Source: Tropicimonas marinistellae (lineage in GTDB: Bacteria > Pseudomonadota > Alphaproteobacteria > Rhodobacterales > Rhodobacteraceae). Taken from it: 64,000 nt of DNA. The notes under the pieces are model-generated. The model did no database searches. It saw nothing but the letters and a program-made list of their open reading frames with translations, and was not told the origin of the DNA. Shown one piece after another: positions 9,246 through 18,377 of this stretch (its first letter is position 1; every line of letters starts with the position of its first letter). The stretch lies in the NCBI RefSeq assembly GCF_001509585.1, contig NZ_LNCI01000013.1, positions 1 through 64,000 of the forward strand. The letters run 5' to 3'. Both the position numbers and the translations under genes were made by a program.

Positions 9246-9980
9246 ATGGACTGGCGGGACGAAGGCGCGTTGCTGGCGGTACGGCCGCATGGCGAGAGTG
9301 CCGCGATCATCGAGGTCTTCACCGCCGCGCATGGCCGCCACGCCGGCGTGGTGCGCGGCGGCGCCTCGCGGCGGATGGCGCCGGTGCTGCAGCCCGGCGC
9401 TCAGCTCTCGGTGGAATGGCGGGCGCGGCTGGAGGATCATCTCGGCGCCTACCGGGTGGAGTTGCTGCGCTCCCGCGCCGGGGCGGTCATGGCGGAGCGG
9501 CGGGCGCTTTACGCGCTCGGGGCCGCCTGCGCGCTCCTGAGCTTCGCGCTGCCCGAGCGGGAGCCGCATTCCGGGCTCTACGGCGCGACCCAGCATCTCT
9601 TCGATGCCTTTGGCACCGATCCGCGCTGGCCGGCGCTCTACCTGCTCTGGGAGAAGGCCTTGCTGGAGGAGCTCGGCTTCGCGCTCGACCTCTCCGCCTG
9701 CGCGGCCACCGGCGCGACCGACGATCTGGTCTATGTCTCGCCGAAATCCGGCCGGGCGGTGAGCCGCGCGGGCGCCGGTCAATGGGCCGACCGGCTGCTG
9801 CCGCTGCCCGGCGCGTTGCGGGGGGAGCCGGTGAATGCGCCGGGCGACATACTGGAAGGATTGCGGACGACCGGCTATTTCCTGGAGCATTGGCTTGCAC
9901 CGTCGCTCGGCGACCGCCCGCTTCCCCCGGCACGCGCGCGGTTCGTACATTACCTGGCACGCAACGAGGACCGGACATGA
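9246..9980 (+). CDS. recO: DNA repair protein RecO
   Basis: A 244-residue RecFOR-pathway mediator that helps load RecA on SSB-coated single-stranded DNA. An N-terminal OB-fold ([23 protein letters not shown] starting at residue 5) is followed by the helical region with [19 protein letters not shown] and a C-terminal segment TGYFLEHWL. The four-cysteine zinc finger of some RecO proteins is not present. The stop overlaps the next gene by four bases. The repeat element just upstream could affect co-transcription with era. Confidence 0.93.
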   Translation: MDWRDEGALLAVRPHGESAAIIEVFTAAHGRHAGVVRGGASRRMAPVLQPGAQLSVEWRARLEDHLGAYRVELLRSRAGAVMAERRALYALGAACALLSFALPEREPHSGLYGATQHLFDAFGTDPRWPALYLLWEKALLEELGFALDLSACAATGATDDLVYVSPKSGRAVSRAGAGQWADRLLPLPGALRGEPVNAPGDILEGLRTTGYFLEHWLAPSLGDRPLPPARARFVHYLARNEDRT

Positions 9981-10642
9981 AACGTTTCGCGGAAATCCAT
10001 GAGATGGCGCTCGCCCGCAAGGGCGCCGCCGAGCTGGAAGCCCTCCTGCCCGCGCCCCCCGCGCAGCCGCTGCGGGATCTGCCGGACGACCGCATCCTGT
10101 CGGATTTCACCAAGCGGATCTTCCAGGCCGGGTTCAACTGGGCGCTGATCGAAACCAAGTGGCCGGGCTTCGAGGAGGCGTTTCACGGCTTCGACATCGG
10201 CCGCAACGCGATGATGTCGGATGAGGATCTCGATGCGCATCTGAAGAACACCGCCATCGTGCGCAACGCCGCGAAGATCCTGACGGTGCGGGACAACGCC
10301 ATCTTCCTCGGCGATCTGGCGCGGGAACACGGGTCGGCCGCCCGGTTCTTCGCCGATTGGCCGGTGGAGGATACCGTGGGGCTCTTCGAACTTCTCAAGA
10401 AACGCGGTGCGCGGCTCGGCGGGCTGACCGGGCAATATGCGCTGCGGTTTCTGGGCTACGACGCGCTCATCCTGTCGAAATCCGTCGTCGCCGGGCTCAA
10501 CATGGCCGGCGCGATCGAGGGCGCGGCAACCTCCAAACGCGCGCAGCGCCAGGCGCAGGAGGCGTTCAACGCCTGGCACGCCGAAAGTGGTGCGCCCTAT
10601 GCTGTCATCAGCCGGACACTGGCGCTCGCCGTTCCGGACTAG
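9977..10642 (+). CDS. DNA-3-methyladenine glycosylase I-like protein
   Basis: A 221-residue protein resembling the Tag family of base-excision-repair glycosylases: [30 protein letters not shown] in the first half and [16 protein letters not shown] in the middle. Tag removes 3-methyladenine from alkylated DNA. I cannot confirm the Tag zinc ligands, so a divergent Tag-like repair protein is the safer call. It overlaps recO by four bases, consistent with a repair operon. Confidence 0.8.
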   Translation: MKRFAEIHEMALARKGAAELEALLPAPPAQPLRDLPDDRILSDFTKRIFQAGFNWALIETKWPGFEEAFHGFDIGRNAMMSDEDLDAHLKNTAIVRNAAKILTVRDNAIFLGDLAREHGSAARFFADWPVEDTVGLFELLKKRGARLGGLTGQYALRFLGYDALILSKSVVAGLNMAGAIEGAATSKRAQRQAQEAFNAWHAESGAPYAVISRTLALAVPD

Positions 10643-10732
10643 CCGCGCGTGCCGTGGCGAATGGCAGCATTGCCCGCGCGCCGCGCCGGCCGCAGGAGAT
10701 GCATAACGAAACCGCAGACCGGGAGGCCCCCC

Positions 10733-11353
10733 GTGGAAGACATCTGGCTCGGCTATGCCAAACGTTTGCAGGCGCTCGCCGCCACCGGGCTGCATTACAG
10801 CCCCGACGCCTTCGATCAGGAACGGTTCGCCGAGATCGACACGATTTCCCGCGAGATGATCGCGCGCCTCGGCCAGGTGCCAATCGGCCACCTCAAGGGG
10901 CTCGCGGAACCGCACGAAGGCTATGCCACGCCCAAGATCGACATTCGGGCCGCTGTCTTCCGCGACGAGAGGATCCTGCTCGTGCGGGAGAAGGTGGACG
11001 GCAAATGGACGATGCCGGGCGGCTTTGCCGATATCGGCTACACCGCCGGCGATGTCGCGGTGAAGGAGACCTGGGAAGAAGCGACGCTCCGGGTCCGGAT
11101 CGCGAAACTCTACGAGATCCGTCATCGGGCCAGGCAACCGGGCGAGCCCGATCACCGGGATTTCTACAAGCTGTTCTTCCTCTGCACGCCCGAGGATGAC
11201 GCTCCCCCGCAGCCCGGCCCGGAGACCACCGACGCGCGGTTCTTCGAGACCGATGCGCTGCCGCCGATGTCCGTCGGCCGCTCGAACCCGAGAGACGTGG
11301 CGCGCGCACGTGAGCATCTCAATGCCCCGGAAACGCCGACCGACTGGGACTGA
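10733..11353 (+). CDS. Nudix hydrolase with an altered Nudix box
   Basis: A 206-residue protein: an N-terminal helical region of about 60 residues (Nudix_N type) and then a Nudix domain. The box reads GGFADIGYTAGDVAVKETWE followed by EATL. Compared with GX5EX7REUXEEXGU, the first Glu is Tyr, the Arg is Lys and the last Gly is Thr, but the metal-binding Glu triad of the RE..EE part is kept. Relatives hydrolyse ADP-ribose or other nucleoside diphosphate derivatives. The GTG at 10733 was chosen because GGGAGG lies at 10721-10726. Confidence 0.8.
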   Translation: MEDIWLGYAKRLQALAATGLHYSPDAFDQERFAEIDTISREMIARLGQVPIGHLKGLAEPHEGYATPKIDIRAAVFRDERILLVREKVDGKWTMPGGFADIGYTAGDVAVKETWEEATLRVRIAKLYEIRHRARQPGEPDHRDFYKLFFLCTPEDDAPPQPGPETTDARFFETDALPPMSVGRSNPRDVARAREHLNAPETPTDWD

Positions 11354-11865
11354 CTGACCGGCCGCGCTCGGACGCGCATTCGGTCTCTCGCCAACGGAGC
11401 AAGCCGCGCGTCGACGGTCCGCGGGGCGGCGATGCTCGGATGGGTGCTGGTGCTTTATGCCCGTGTTCCTGGAAGACCTCGGAGCGTTGCGATGACGGTA
11501 ACGTATCGCCGGCCCGTCCGGGCGGACCGGCGACGCGCGGCGGCCTGACGGCCTTGTTCCGCGCGGGAAGCGGAGTGCCGAGACGGGGTCTACGCTCGCG
11601 GTTTCGCATCCGGTCCAGCCGCGTCCCGTGCAAACCGCGCATCGGCGGTCCGGGGGGCGGCGACCGGCATTGGGCCAGCAGCGGTTTATCCGCGTTTTCC
11701 CGGAAGACCTGATAGCTTCGCGCAAGCGTCAACGTATCGCCGGCCCGTCCGGGCGGACCGGCGATGCGCGGCGGCCTGACGGCCTTGTTCCGCGCGGCGA
11801 CAAAGGAGGAGATTCTGCGCCCGGTCATCCCGCCCGATGGCGACAGACATGCCAAGGCGCCGTCC
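11354..11865. other. 512-bp intergenic region carrying a tandem duplication
   Basis: No supported gene. Almost all of it is taken up by the 231-bp direct repeat described separately. The region lies between the stop of the Nudix gene and the stop of the convergent proline dehydrogenase gene. Confidence 0.6.
11366..11800. repeat. Imperfect 231-bp tandem direct repeat
   Basis: Two copies, about 11366-11596 and 11597-11800, are offset by 231 bases. The best-kept part is 66 bases (11501-11566 and 11732-11797) with a single C/T difference. The left parts are more diverged, though related words (for example GGTCCG, GGGGCGGCG, GGAAGACCT) stay in register. The conserved block contains short self-complementary words such as CGGCCCGTCCGGGC. 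Read on the minus strand both copies encode RNKAVRPPR and AGPPGRAGDTL, but no convincing gene includes them. Confidence 0.8.
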
Positions 11866-12825
11866 CTATCCGCCCAGCAGCGAGCGCGCCAACAACAAGG
11901 CGTTGCCCGGATACTCCCCGATCCGGCGCACCGCATGGGGCCACCAGTTTTCGCCGAACGGCACGTAGAGCCGCACTTGCTCGCCCCGCCCGGCCAGCGC
12001 GCGGGCCACGTCCTCGCGCACGCCCAGCAGCATCTCGAATTCGTAGCTGCCCTTGGGCCAGCCGCCCGCTTCCGCCGCGGCAATCGCGTGGTCGTGCAAC
12101 GCCGTGTCATGCGTCGCCACGATGGGGTAGAACCCTGCCGCCCGCGCCTCGGCGGAAAACATCGCATCCAGCAGCCGCCGATAGCTGTCCTTGATGTCCG
12201 GCGTCGTGGTGTAGGCAATCTCGCGCCCCTCGGCAAAGGCGCCCCGCACGAGCCGCACGCGGCTGCCGCGCGCTGCCTGTGCCGCCATGTCGGCCTCGGT
12301 TCGCCGCAGGTAGGCCTGCAATGTCAACGCGGTTGGCAGGCCGGCGTCCTGCAACGCGTCATGCATCGCGATGGTCGGGCCGGTGACGCTCGCGTCTTCC
12401 ATGTCGAACATCAGGCAGGTTACGCCGCCGCGCCCGTCCGCCCGCTCGGCCATCGCCCGCGCGATGCGCTCGGCACGCGGCTGAACCAGCGACGGGTCGA
12501 TCTGGTAGCCGATCTGGGTCGGATCGACGGAGACGTGGATATCGAGCGTCGTCGCGCCGAGCGCGTCGACCGCCGCCAGTTTCTGCGCGACGTTCTCTTC
12601 GACCAGGTCGAGCCGGTCGACATATTCGCCCATGTAGAAGAGGGAGGACCGGATGCCGGCCTCCTCCATCAGGCGCCGCGCCCGCGCCACGCCGTCGGCG
12701 GCCGTCTTTCCGGCGACGTATTTGTCGGCAAGGAAGGACGTCGCGCGCGAGGTTTGCATGAAGTGCTTGATCCGCGGCGACCGGGCCGCCGCGATCATGG
12801 ACGATTGCCAGGCCCGTCTCAGCAT
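11866..12825 (-). CDS. Proline dehydrogenase
   Basis: A 319-residue monofunctional proline dehydrogenase (PRODH barrel) that oxidises L-proline to pyrroline-5-carboxylate with FAD and passes electrons to the quinone pool. Barrel motifs are visible: LDIHVSVDPTQIGYQ, FDMEDASVTGPT, LQAYLRRTEADM, VRLVRGAFAEG, and the C-terminal YVPFGENWWPHAVRRIGE with the substrate-binding arginines. The ATG at 12825 follows AGGAGAGG. The aldehyde dehydrogenase half found in PutA is absent and no separate one lies nearby. Confidence 0.92.
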   Translation of the reverse strand: MLRRAWQSSMIAAARSPRIKHFMQTSRATSFLADKYVAGKTAADGVARARRLMEEAGIRSSLFYMGEYVDRLDLVEENVAQKLAAVDALGATTLDIHVSVDPTQIGYQIDPSLVQPRAERIARAMAERADGRGGVTCLMFDMEDASVTGPTIAMHDALQDAGLPTALTLQAYLRRTEADMAAQAARGSRVRLVRGAFAEGREIAYTTTPDIKDSYRRLLDAMFSAEARAAGFYPIVATHDTALHDHAIAAAEAGGWPKGSYEFEMLLGVREDVARALAGRGEQVRLYVPFGENWWPHAVRRIGEYPGNALLLARSLLGG

Positions 12826-12994
12826 ACCCGCCTCTCCTGTCGCCGTGATGCGAGGCGACCCTATTGCCGCCTGCGCGCCGAGCGAAACGTGTCGGGATGC
12901 CGCGCCGCCGCCTCGCTGCCAGCCGCCGTCACCGGCACAGGTTAAGATCCGGTTAAAGAGATCTCGTAACCCATTGAAACATATGGGGCCGGAC

Positions 12995-13015
12995 GGTGTC
13001 TCACGGTGAGACACC
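12995..13015 (-). terminator. Stem-loop downstream of mcd
   Basis: GGTGTCTCA (12995-13003) and TGAGACACC (13007-13015) form a perfect 9-bp stem 11 bases after the mcd stop. There is no T-run, so termination may be inefficient or Rho-assisted. It may also stabilise the 3' end of the mcd mRNA. Confidence 0.45.
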
Positions 13016-13025
13016 CAGGTCCGGC

Positions 13026-14723
13026 TCAGCCCAGCAGCCGCCGCGCGATCACCTGCGCCTGAATCTCTGCGGCCCCCTCGAAGATGTTCAGAATCCGCGC
13101 ATCGCAAAGCACCCGGCTGATCGCATATTCCTGCGCGAAGCCGTTGCCGCCGTGGATCTGCAAGCCATTGTCCGCCGCCGCCCAGGCGACGCGCGCCCCC
13201 AGAAGCTTGGCCATGCCTGCCTCCAGGTCGCAACGCTGGTCGTGATCCTTCTCCCAGGCCGAGAAATAGGTCAACTGCCGGGCAATCATGATCTCCACCG
13301 CCATCATCGCCAGCTTGCCCGAAACACGCGGAAACTCGATCAACGCCTTTCCGAATTGCTTGCGATCCTGCGCGTATTGCATGGCGATATCGAGCGCCGA
13401 CTGCGCCACGCCGATGGCACGGGCGGCGGTCTGGATGCGCGCCGCCTCGAAGGTCTTCATAAGCTGCTTGAAGCCCTGCCCCTCGACACCGCCGAGCAGG
13501 TTCTCGCCCTTGACGTGAAAATTGTCGAAGCCGAGCTCGTATTCCTTCATGCCGCGATAACCCAGCACCTCGATCTCACCGCCGGTCATGCCCTCGGTCG
13601 GGAAGGGGTCCTCATCCGTACCCGGCGTCTTCTCGGCCAGGAACATGGAGAGCCCCTTGTGATCGGTCGTGTCCGGATCGGTCCGGGCGAGCAGCGTCAT
13701 CACATGGGTCCGCGCGGCATGGGTGATCCAGGTCTTGTTGCCGGTCACCGTGTAGTCGCCATTCTCGTCCTTCACCGCGCGGGTGCGCAGGGAACCGAGA
13801 TCGGAGCCGGTGTTCGGCTCGGTGAAGACGGCGGTGGGCAGGATCTCGGCGCTGGCCAGCTTCGGAAGCCAGTGTTCCTTCTGCGCGTCCGTGCCGCCCG
13901 CCAGGATCAACTCGGCCGCGATTTCGGAACGCGTTCCGAGCGATCCGACCCCGATATAGCCCCGCGAAAGCTCCTCCGAGACGACAACCATCGAGGCTTT
14001 CGTGAGGCCGAAGCCGCCGAACTCCTCCGGAATGGTCAGGCCGAAAACCCCCATCTCGGCCAGTTCCTCGATGATCTCCATCGGGATCAACTCGTCCTTG
14101 AGGTGCCACTCGTGGGCATTCGGCTCCACACGTTCGACCGCGTAGCGGCGGAACTGCTCGCGGATCATCTCCAACTCGTCGTCGAGCCCGGTCGCGCCGA
14201 CGGTGATATTCGCCGCCTGCTCCTGCATCAGCTCCACCAACCGCGTGCGCGCGCGCTGCGAATTGCCGTTCTGGCAGAGGCGCGTGATCTCGGTCGTGTG
14301 CAGCCGCTGCAGGTCCTCCAGCTCGTCCAGCCCCATGTCGCGCACCCGGACGATCTCCGTCTGGCTCATCGGGATGCCGCCCTGGATCTGCAGAAGATAT
14401 TCGCCAAAGGCGATCTGGTGGAGGAGCTGTTCGATCTCGCCGAATTTCCCATCGGCCTCCAGACGTTCCGCCCAGGCCTGCATCTGGGTGAGCGACTGCG
14501 CATAGGTTGCCAGCCACGCCAGCGCATGGGCGGCGGTCTGGTTCTGTTCAAGAAGCGCGCCCGAGACCCGATCCCCGTCAACGACACGCGCCTTGACCGC
14601 CACTGTTGCGGCATCGACCAACTCGTTTACGGGTGAAATCGCCGCCCTCGTCAGCGTCAGCAGATCGTCGAGAATAGCGCTCCCGGCCTCCGCCTGGGGC
14701 AGGTCTTGTCCATCATGCGGCAT
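13026..14723 (-). CDS. mcd: (2S)-Methylsuccinyl-CoA dehydrogenase
   Basis: A 565-residue acyl-CoA dehydrogenase with an extra N-terminal helical region of about 150 residues before the normal fold. That architecture, with text such as AAHALAWLATYAQSLTQMQAWAERLE and GGIPMSQTEIVR, is characteristic of methylsuccinyl-CoA dehydrogenase of the ethylmalonyl-CoA pathway (methylsuccinyl-CoA to mesaconyl-CoA). The dehydrogenase part shows TEPNTGSDLGS, WITHAA, DRKQFGKAL and the C-terminal GGNGFAQEYA and FEGAAEIQ, the last holding the catalytic base. Electrons should go to EtfAB, encoded about 15 kb away. A motif shared with hbd lies upstream. Confidence 0.92.
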   Translation of the reverse strand: MPHDGQDLPQAEAGSAILDDLLTLTRAAISPVNELVDAATVAVKARVVDGDRVSGALLEQNQTAAHALAWLATYAQSLTQMQAWAERLEADGKFGEIEQLLHQIAFGEYLLQIQGGIPMSQTEIVRVRDMGLDELEDLQRLHTTEITRLCQNGNSQRARTRLVELMQEQAANITVGATGLDDELEMIREQFRRYAVERVEPNAHEWHLKDELIPMEIIEELAEMGVFGLTIPEEFGGFGLTKASMVVVSEELSRGYIGVGSLGTRSEIAAELILAGGTDAQKEHWLPKLASAEILPTAVFTEPNTGSDLGSLRTRAVKDENGDYTVTGNKTWITHAARTHVMTLLARTDPDTTDHKGLSMFLAEKTPGTDEDPFPTEGMTGGEIEVLGYRGMKEYELGFDNFHVKGENLLGGVEGQGFKQLMKTFEAARIQTAARAIGVAQSALDIAMQYAQDRKQFGKALIEFPRVSGKLAMMAVEIMIARQLTYFSAWEKDHDQRCDLEAGMAKLLGARVAWAAADNGLQIHGGNGFAQEYAISRVLCDARILNIFEGAAEIQAQVIARRLLG

Positions 14724-14762
14724 GACTCGAATCCTTCATCTTCGCGTTCCGTAAGGACATAG

Positions 14763-14785
14763 GTTGTTTGCAGGTGCAGCGCAAC
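14763..14785. promoter_or_regulatory. Candidate ScfR-type operator upstream of mcd
   Basis: TTTGCAGGTGCA (14767-14778), flanked by GTTG and CAAC arms (14763-14766 and 14782-14785), lies 44 bases before the mcd start. The identical 12-mer occurs upstream of hbd in the opposite orientation. TTTGCA-type half-sites are known for the short-chain acyl-CoA regulators PccR and RamB. Confidence 0.5.
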
Positions 14786-14875
14786 ATAATTTCAATTACG
14801 GCCGATATTTACACCCTTTATGTCTCGTTGGATTTTGCAAGTGCGAGATCGCAGCGGATCGGCTAAGGGCAGCCC

Positions 14876-15649
14876 ATGATTGCAGCTTTGTCCGCCGACG
14901 GCCTCACCCCCGCGTTTCTGGCCCTTGCACTCGGCATCACGTTTGTCGCCGGTTTCGTGAAGGGAACCACCGGATTCGCCATGCCGATGATCATGATATC
15001 GGGCCTGGCATCCTTCCTGTCGCCCGAACTGGCGCTGGCCGGGCTGATTCTTCCGACATTGGTGACGAATGTGATGCAGGCATTGCGTGACGGCATTGCC
15101 GCCGCGTGGCGGGCGGTTCGCCGTTTCAGGATCTATTTCGCTGTTGGCGGCGCGTGCATCCTGCTGGCTGGGCAATTGGTGACAGCCTTGGACCCGCGCA
15201 TTGTCTATGCCCTCATCGGCATTCCGATCACGGGGTTCGGGCTCCTGCAGATCGTGGGTTGGCGGCCGCGGATCGCGCCGGAGAACCAGCGGGTCGCAGA
15301 GGTCGGTCTGGGCGCGGCGTCCGGGATCGTCGGCGGTATTTCCGGCGTCTGGGGACCGCCGCTCGTGATGTACCTCACCGCGCTTGGCACGCCCAAAGCC
15401 GAACAGGTGCGCACGCAAGGCGTCGCCTTCGCTCTGGCTGCGGTGCTGTTGGTTGCCACACACCTGCAATCCGGCGTCCTGAACACGCGCACATTGCCCT
15501 TTTCCGGGCTCATGCTTGTGCCCGCCCTCGCGGGAATGTGGATCGGGCAAAGGGTTCAGGACGGGCTGGATCAGGAAATGTTCCGCAAGGCGACGCTTGT
15601 CGTTCTGATGCTGGCCGGGCTCAACCTGCTCCGCCGGGCAATCATGTGA
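14876..15649 (+). CDS. TauE/SafE-type (TSUP) membrane permease
   Basis: A 257-residue integral membrane protein with about seven or eight hydrophobic helices and the two pseudo-repeats of the TSUP family (GITFVAGFVKGTTGFAMP near the start and ASGIVGGISGVWGPPLV near residue 160). TSUP proteins export or import sulfite, sulfonates or small carboxylates. The substrate is not evident from neighbours (mcd and the mod operon). AAGGGC precedes the start. Confidence 0.85.
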   Translation: MIAALSADGLTPAFLALALGITFVAGFVKGTTGFAMPMIMISGLASFLSPELALAGLILPTLVTNVMQALRDGIAAAWRAVRRFRIYFAVGGACILLAGQLVTALDPRIVYALIGIPITGFGLLQIVGWRPRIAPENQRVAEVGLGAASGIVGGISGVWGPPLVMYLTALGTPKAEQVRTQGVAFALAAVLLVATHLQSGVLNTRTLPFSGLMLVPALAGMWIGQRVQDGLDQEMFRKATLVVLMLAGLNLLRRAIM

Positions 15650-15677
15650 CCCCGCAAATCGCCGATAGGGCGAGAGG

Positions 15678-16763
15678 TCATTCTGTCATGCCGGACCGTG
15701 CAACCGCGACTGATTTCACGATTGCGTGGCATGCGACGCCGGGTTCCAGGGCCAGCGCGCGCACCGAACGGCGCGTAATGCGCGACAGCAGCCGGTCGCG
15801 GCCGGATGCGAGCTGAACGACAACCCCGCCGTCGCCATCGTCGCGCATCGCAATGACAGTCGCAGGCAGGATGTTGAGCGCCGACAATCCCTCCGGGCGC
15901 GCGCGCGACAAGATGACCTCGTGCGCGGGGATACGTACGCGCAGCAAACGCCCGGGCGGGCCGGAGACCCCCGGCAGAAGGAGGGTCCCCTCCGAGGTGC
16001 GCAATTCGCTCAGACCGTCCCCGTGGTGCGCAACGATCCGGGCCTCAAGCACGGCGCCGGCGGCCCGCGGACCGAAGCTCGGCACGACGTCGGGATCGGA
16101 AAGGACCTCCGCGGTGGAACCGGCGCGAACCACCCTGCCCTGTTCCAGCACCACGACGGTTGTCGCAAGGCGCGCCACCTCGGGCAACGCGTGGCTGACG
16201 TAGAGGATTGGCAGACGGATCTCGTCGCGCAGGCGTTCGAGAAACGGCAGGATCTCGGCCTTCCGAGCCTCGTCCAAAGCGGCCATGGGCTCATCGAGCA
16301 GCAGGAGACGCGGCCGGGCGAGCAGAGCGCGGCCGATGGCGACCCGTTGTTTCTCACCGCCCGAGAGCCCCGCAGGCCGCCGCGCGAGCAGGTGCGCTAT
16401 TCCGAGCATTTCAATGATGCGGTCGAACGCCTCGCTATCGGGAGATCGACGTTGCGCGCGCAATCCGTAGGCCAGATTGCTTCGAACGTTCATATGTGGA
16501 AACAGCCGCGCATCCTGAAAGACGTAGCCGACACCACGCCGATGCGGCGGCAGCCATTTCCTGGCGGATGTGTCCCCCATGACCCAACCGTCCACAGCGA
16601 CGTAGCCTTCCTCGGGCCGGAGAAGGCCGGCGACCGCCTGCACGATGGTCGTCTTGCCGGCACCCGAATGGCCGAAAAGCGCCGTCACCCCGTCTGGCGC
16701 GTCGAATGCCGCGTCGAGATAGAACCCCGGCAGGCTGTGACGGAGGCGGATCACGAGCGTCAT
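15678..16763 (-). CDS. modC: Molybdate ABC transporter, ATP-binding protein
   Basis: A 361-residue ABC ATPase energising molybdate uptake. Walker A is GHSGAGKTT, the signature is LSGGEKQRVA, Walker B is RLLLLDEP and the switch His is in YVSHALPEV. After the nucleotide-binding domain, from about residue 290, lies a C-terminal TOBE/MOP-like domain that binds oxyanions. The ATG at 16763 overlaps the modB stop by four bases, so translation is coupled. Confidence 0.93.
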   Translation of the reverse strand: MTLVIRLRHSLPGFYLDAAFDAPDGVTALFGHSGAGKTTIVQAVAGLLRPEEGYVAVDGWVMGDTSARKWLPPHRRGVGYVFQDARLFPHMNVRSNLAYGLRAQRRSPDSEAFDRIIEMLGIAHLLARRPAGLSGGEKQRVAIGRALLARPRLLLLDEPMAALDEARKAEILPFLERLRDEIRLPILYVSHALPEVARLATTVVVLEQGRVVRAGSTAEVLSDPDVVPSFGPRAAGAVLEARIVAHHGDGLSELRTSEGTLLLPGVSGPPGRLLRVRIPAHEVILSRARPEGLSALNILPATVIAMRDDGDGGVVVQLASGRDRLLSRITRRSVRALALEPGVACHAIVKSVAVARSGMTE

Positions 16764-17506
16764 TGCCCCTCCATTCGCCGCCGGACCCGTCGGGCGAGCA
16801 ACTCGGAGGCGAGCAACGCGCCCATGGCAAGGCAGATCGAGATCCCCACAAGGATCGCAGCCTGAACCTCGGCGCCCGGAACCTGCAGGAACGTGTAGAC
16901 AGCCGACGGCAAGGTTTGAGTCTGGCCGGGGATGTTCGAAACGAAGGTAATCGTGGCTCCAAACTCGCCCATAGCCTTCGCAAAGGCGAGAATGGCGCCG
17001 GCGATTATCCCCGGCAGAATGAGCGGCAGGGTGATGGTGGCGAAAACACGAAGCCGCCCCGCCCCGAGCGTGGCCGCGGCTTCTTCGAGACCGGAATCGA
17101 CGGCCTCTATGGACAGCCGGATCGCCCGCACCATGAGCGGAAACGCCATGATGGCCGCCGCGAGCGCCGCCCCCTTCCAGTTGAAGGCGAAGGTAATGCC
17201 GAAGGTGTCGTAGAGAAATGCCCCGACGGGGCCTCGTCGTCCGAAGGCGAGAAGCAACAGGTAGCCGGTGACAACCGGTGGCAGGATCAATGGCAGGTGC
17301 ACCACGCCGTTGAGCAATTGCCTCCCGGGAAAACTGCCGCGTGCCAACAGCAGCGCCACCGCGATTCCCAGCGGCAGGCTTGCCAGCATGGCCCAAAACG
17401 AAACCTTGAGCGAGAGCGCAACGGCTTCCCAGGCCTCCGGAGACAACCCGCCCGCCACGTCAGCCGTCCGCCCCAGCGAGCCCGAAACCGTGGGCAACAA
17501 AGGCAT
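16760..17506 (-). CDS. modB: Molybdate ABC transporter, permease
   Basis: A 248-residue permease with about six transmembrane helices and the EAA loop (EEAAATLGAGRLRVFATITLP) that contacts ModC. The ATG at 17506 overlaps modA by 47 bases but gives normal ModB length. It forms the modABC operon with its neighbours. Molybdate taken up here would feed molybdenum-cofactor enzymes, none of which lies in the window. Confidence 0.93.
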   Translation of the reverse strand: MPLLPTVSGSLGRTADVAGGLSPEAWEAVALSLKVSFWAMLASLPLGIAVALLLARGSFPGRQLLNGVVHLPLILPPVVTGYLLLLAFGRRGPVGAFLYDTFGITFAFNWKGAALAAAIMAFPLMVRAIRLSIEAVDSGLEEAAATLGAGRLRVFATITLPLILPGIIAGAILAFAKAMGEFGATITFVSNIPGQTQTLPSAVYTFLQVPGAEVQAAILVGISICLAMGALLASELLARRVRRRMEGQ

Positions 17507-18233
17507 GGCCCGCCGCAGGGCTTGCGAGATACTCCGCGAAATCCTCCGCCACCCTCGACGTGCCGTCGTGCAACAGGACCATGGGGTAAACAATTGGCGG
17601 GTGGCTTTCCGGTGGAAATACTCCAATCGGCGTTACCCGTGGTTCCGCGAGCGCATCGGTTGCGTAGACAATCCCGAAGGGCGCCTCTCCGGTCGCGACG
17701 AGCGCCAGCGCGGCACGCACGTTATCGGCCTGTGCGACGTTCGGTGAGATTTCCTCCCACCATCCCAGCGATTGCAGCGCCGCCTTGCCGTAAACCCCGG
17801 CAGGGACGGCCTCCACGAGCGCCATGGCGAGGCGGTCGTCACCGAGGCGCAAGGCGAGATCATCGTTGCTCTCGAAATCCAACGGTTTGGCGGCGGGATC
17901 GTGGGCCACCACGACAAGCGAATTTGTGAGCAGATCGCGCCGGCCCTCCTCCCGGACCAGCCCTTTTCGCCCGAGCGCGTCCACCCAGGCCGCGTTCGCC
18001 GAAATGAAGAGATCGGCGGGAGCACCCGCTTCGATTTGACGGGCAAGCGTCGAGCTTCCAGCGAGCGAGAGGATTACCCTGTTCCCCGTTGCCCGTTCCC
18101 AATCCGAGGCGACCGCCTGCATGGCATCGCGCAAGCTCGCCGCGGCGAAGACGAGCACCTGCCCGGCATGCGCAGGCAGCGCCACCGAAATGACCAACAG
18201 GATGGCCAGCAGGATTGAAGGACTTGATCTCAT
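17460..18233 (-). CDS. modA: Molybdate ABC transporter, periplasmic binding protein
   Basis: A 257-residue periplasmic oxyanion-binding protein. A signal peptide (MRSSPSILLAILLVISVALP, then AHA) leads to the ModA hallmark VLVFAAASLRDAM. Further family segments are LAGSSTLARQIEAGAPADLF and NSLVVVAH. The ATG at 18233 was preferred to one ten codons upstream because it gives a compact signal peptide. I found no clear ModE box in the short upstream gap. Confidence 0.93.
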   Translation of the reverse strand: MRSSPSILLAILLVISVALPAHAGQVLVFAAASLRDAMQAVASDWERATGNRVILSLAGSSTLARQIEAGAPADLFISANAAWVDALGRKGLVREEGRRDLLTNSLVVVAHDPAAKPLDFESNDDLALRLGDDRLAMALVEAVPAGVYGKAALQSLGWWEEISPNVAQADNVRAALALVATGEAPFGIVYATDALAEPRVTPIGVFPPESHPPIVYPMVLLHDGTSRVAEDFAEYLASPAAGHAFVAHGFGLAGADG

Positions 18234-18319
18234 AGGGCGTTCACGAGGGCGAATGGCCGCCAAAGTGTGCGCTGCCAGTCAGCCCGCGGCAAGGGCGCTC
18301 CGGTGTCGCACGGCGGCAG

Positions 18320-18353
18320 ACGGAAAGAGACGGCCCGGAAAAACCGGGCCGTC
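18320..18353 (-). terminator. Intrinsic terminator of pckA
   Basis: On the minus strand, 25 bases after the pckA stop, two perfect 10-bp arms (GACGGCCCGG and CCGGGCCGTC, 18329-18338 and 18344-18353) enclose a five-base T loop and are followed by the pyrimidine-rich tail TCTCTTTCCG. Confidence 0.75.
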
Positions 18354-18377
18354 CGAATGCGCAGAACGCGGAGGGGA

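Noticed and set aside
7908-9950. Minus-strand frame of 680 codons
   Set aside because: It lies antisense across era, DUF1491 and recO, all clearly coding on the plus strand.
11319-12236. Minus-strand frame encoding a repeated peptide with RNKAVRPPR
   Set aside because: It combines an out-of-frame read of proline dehydrogenase with the tandem DNA repeat. The peptide repeat simply reflects the DNA duplication.
12996-14636. Plus-strand frame of 546 codons
   Set aside because: Antisense shadow of mcd, whose motifs are unmistakable on the other strand.
15678-17396. A 572-codon frame suggesting a fused ModB-ModC protein
   Set aside because: Only the part after the ATG at 16763 reads as ModC. The earlier part is an out-of-frame read of modB, which is intact in its own frame.
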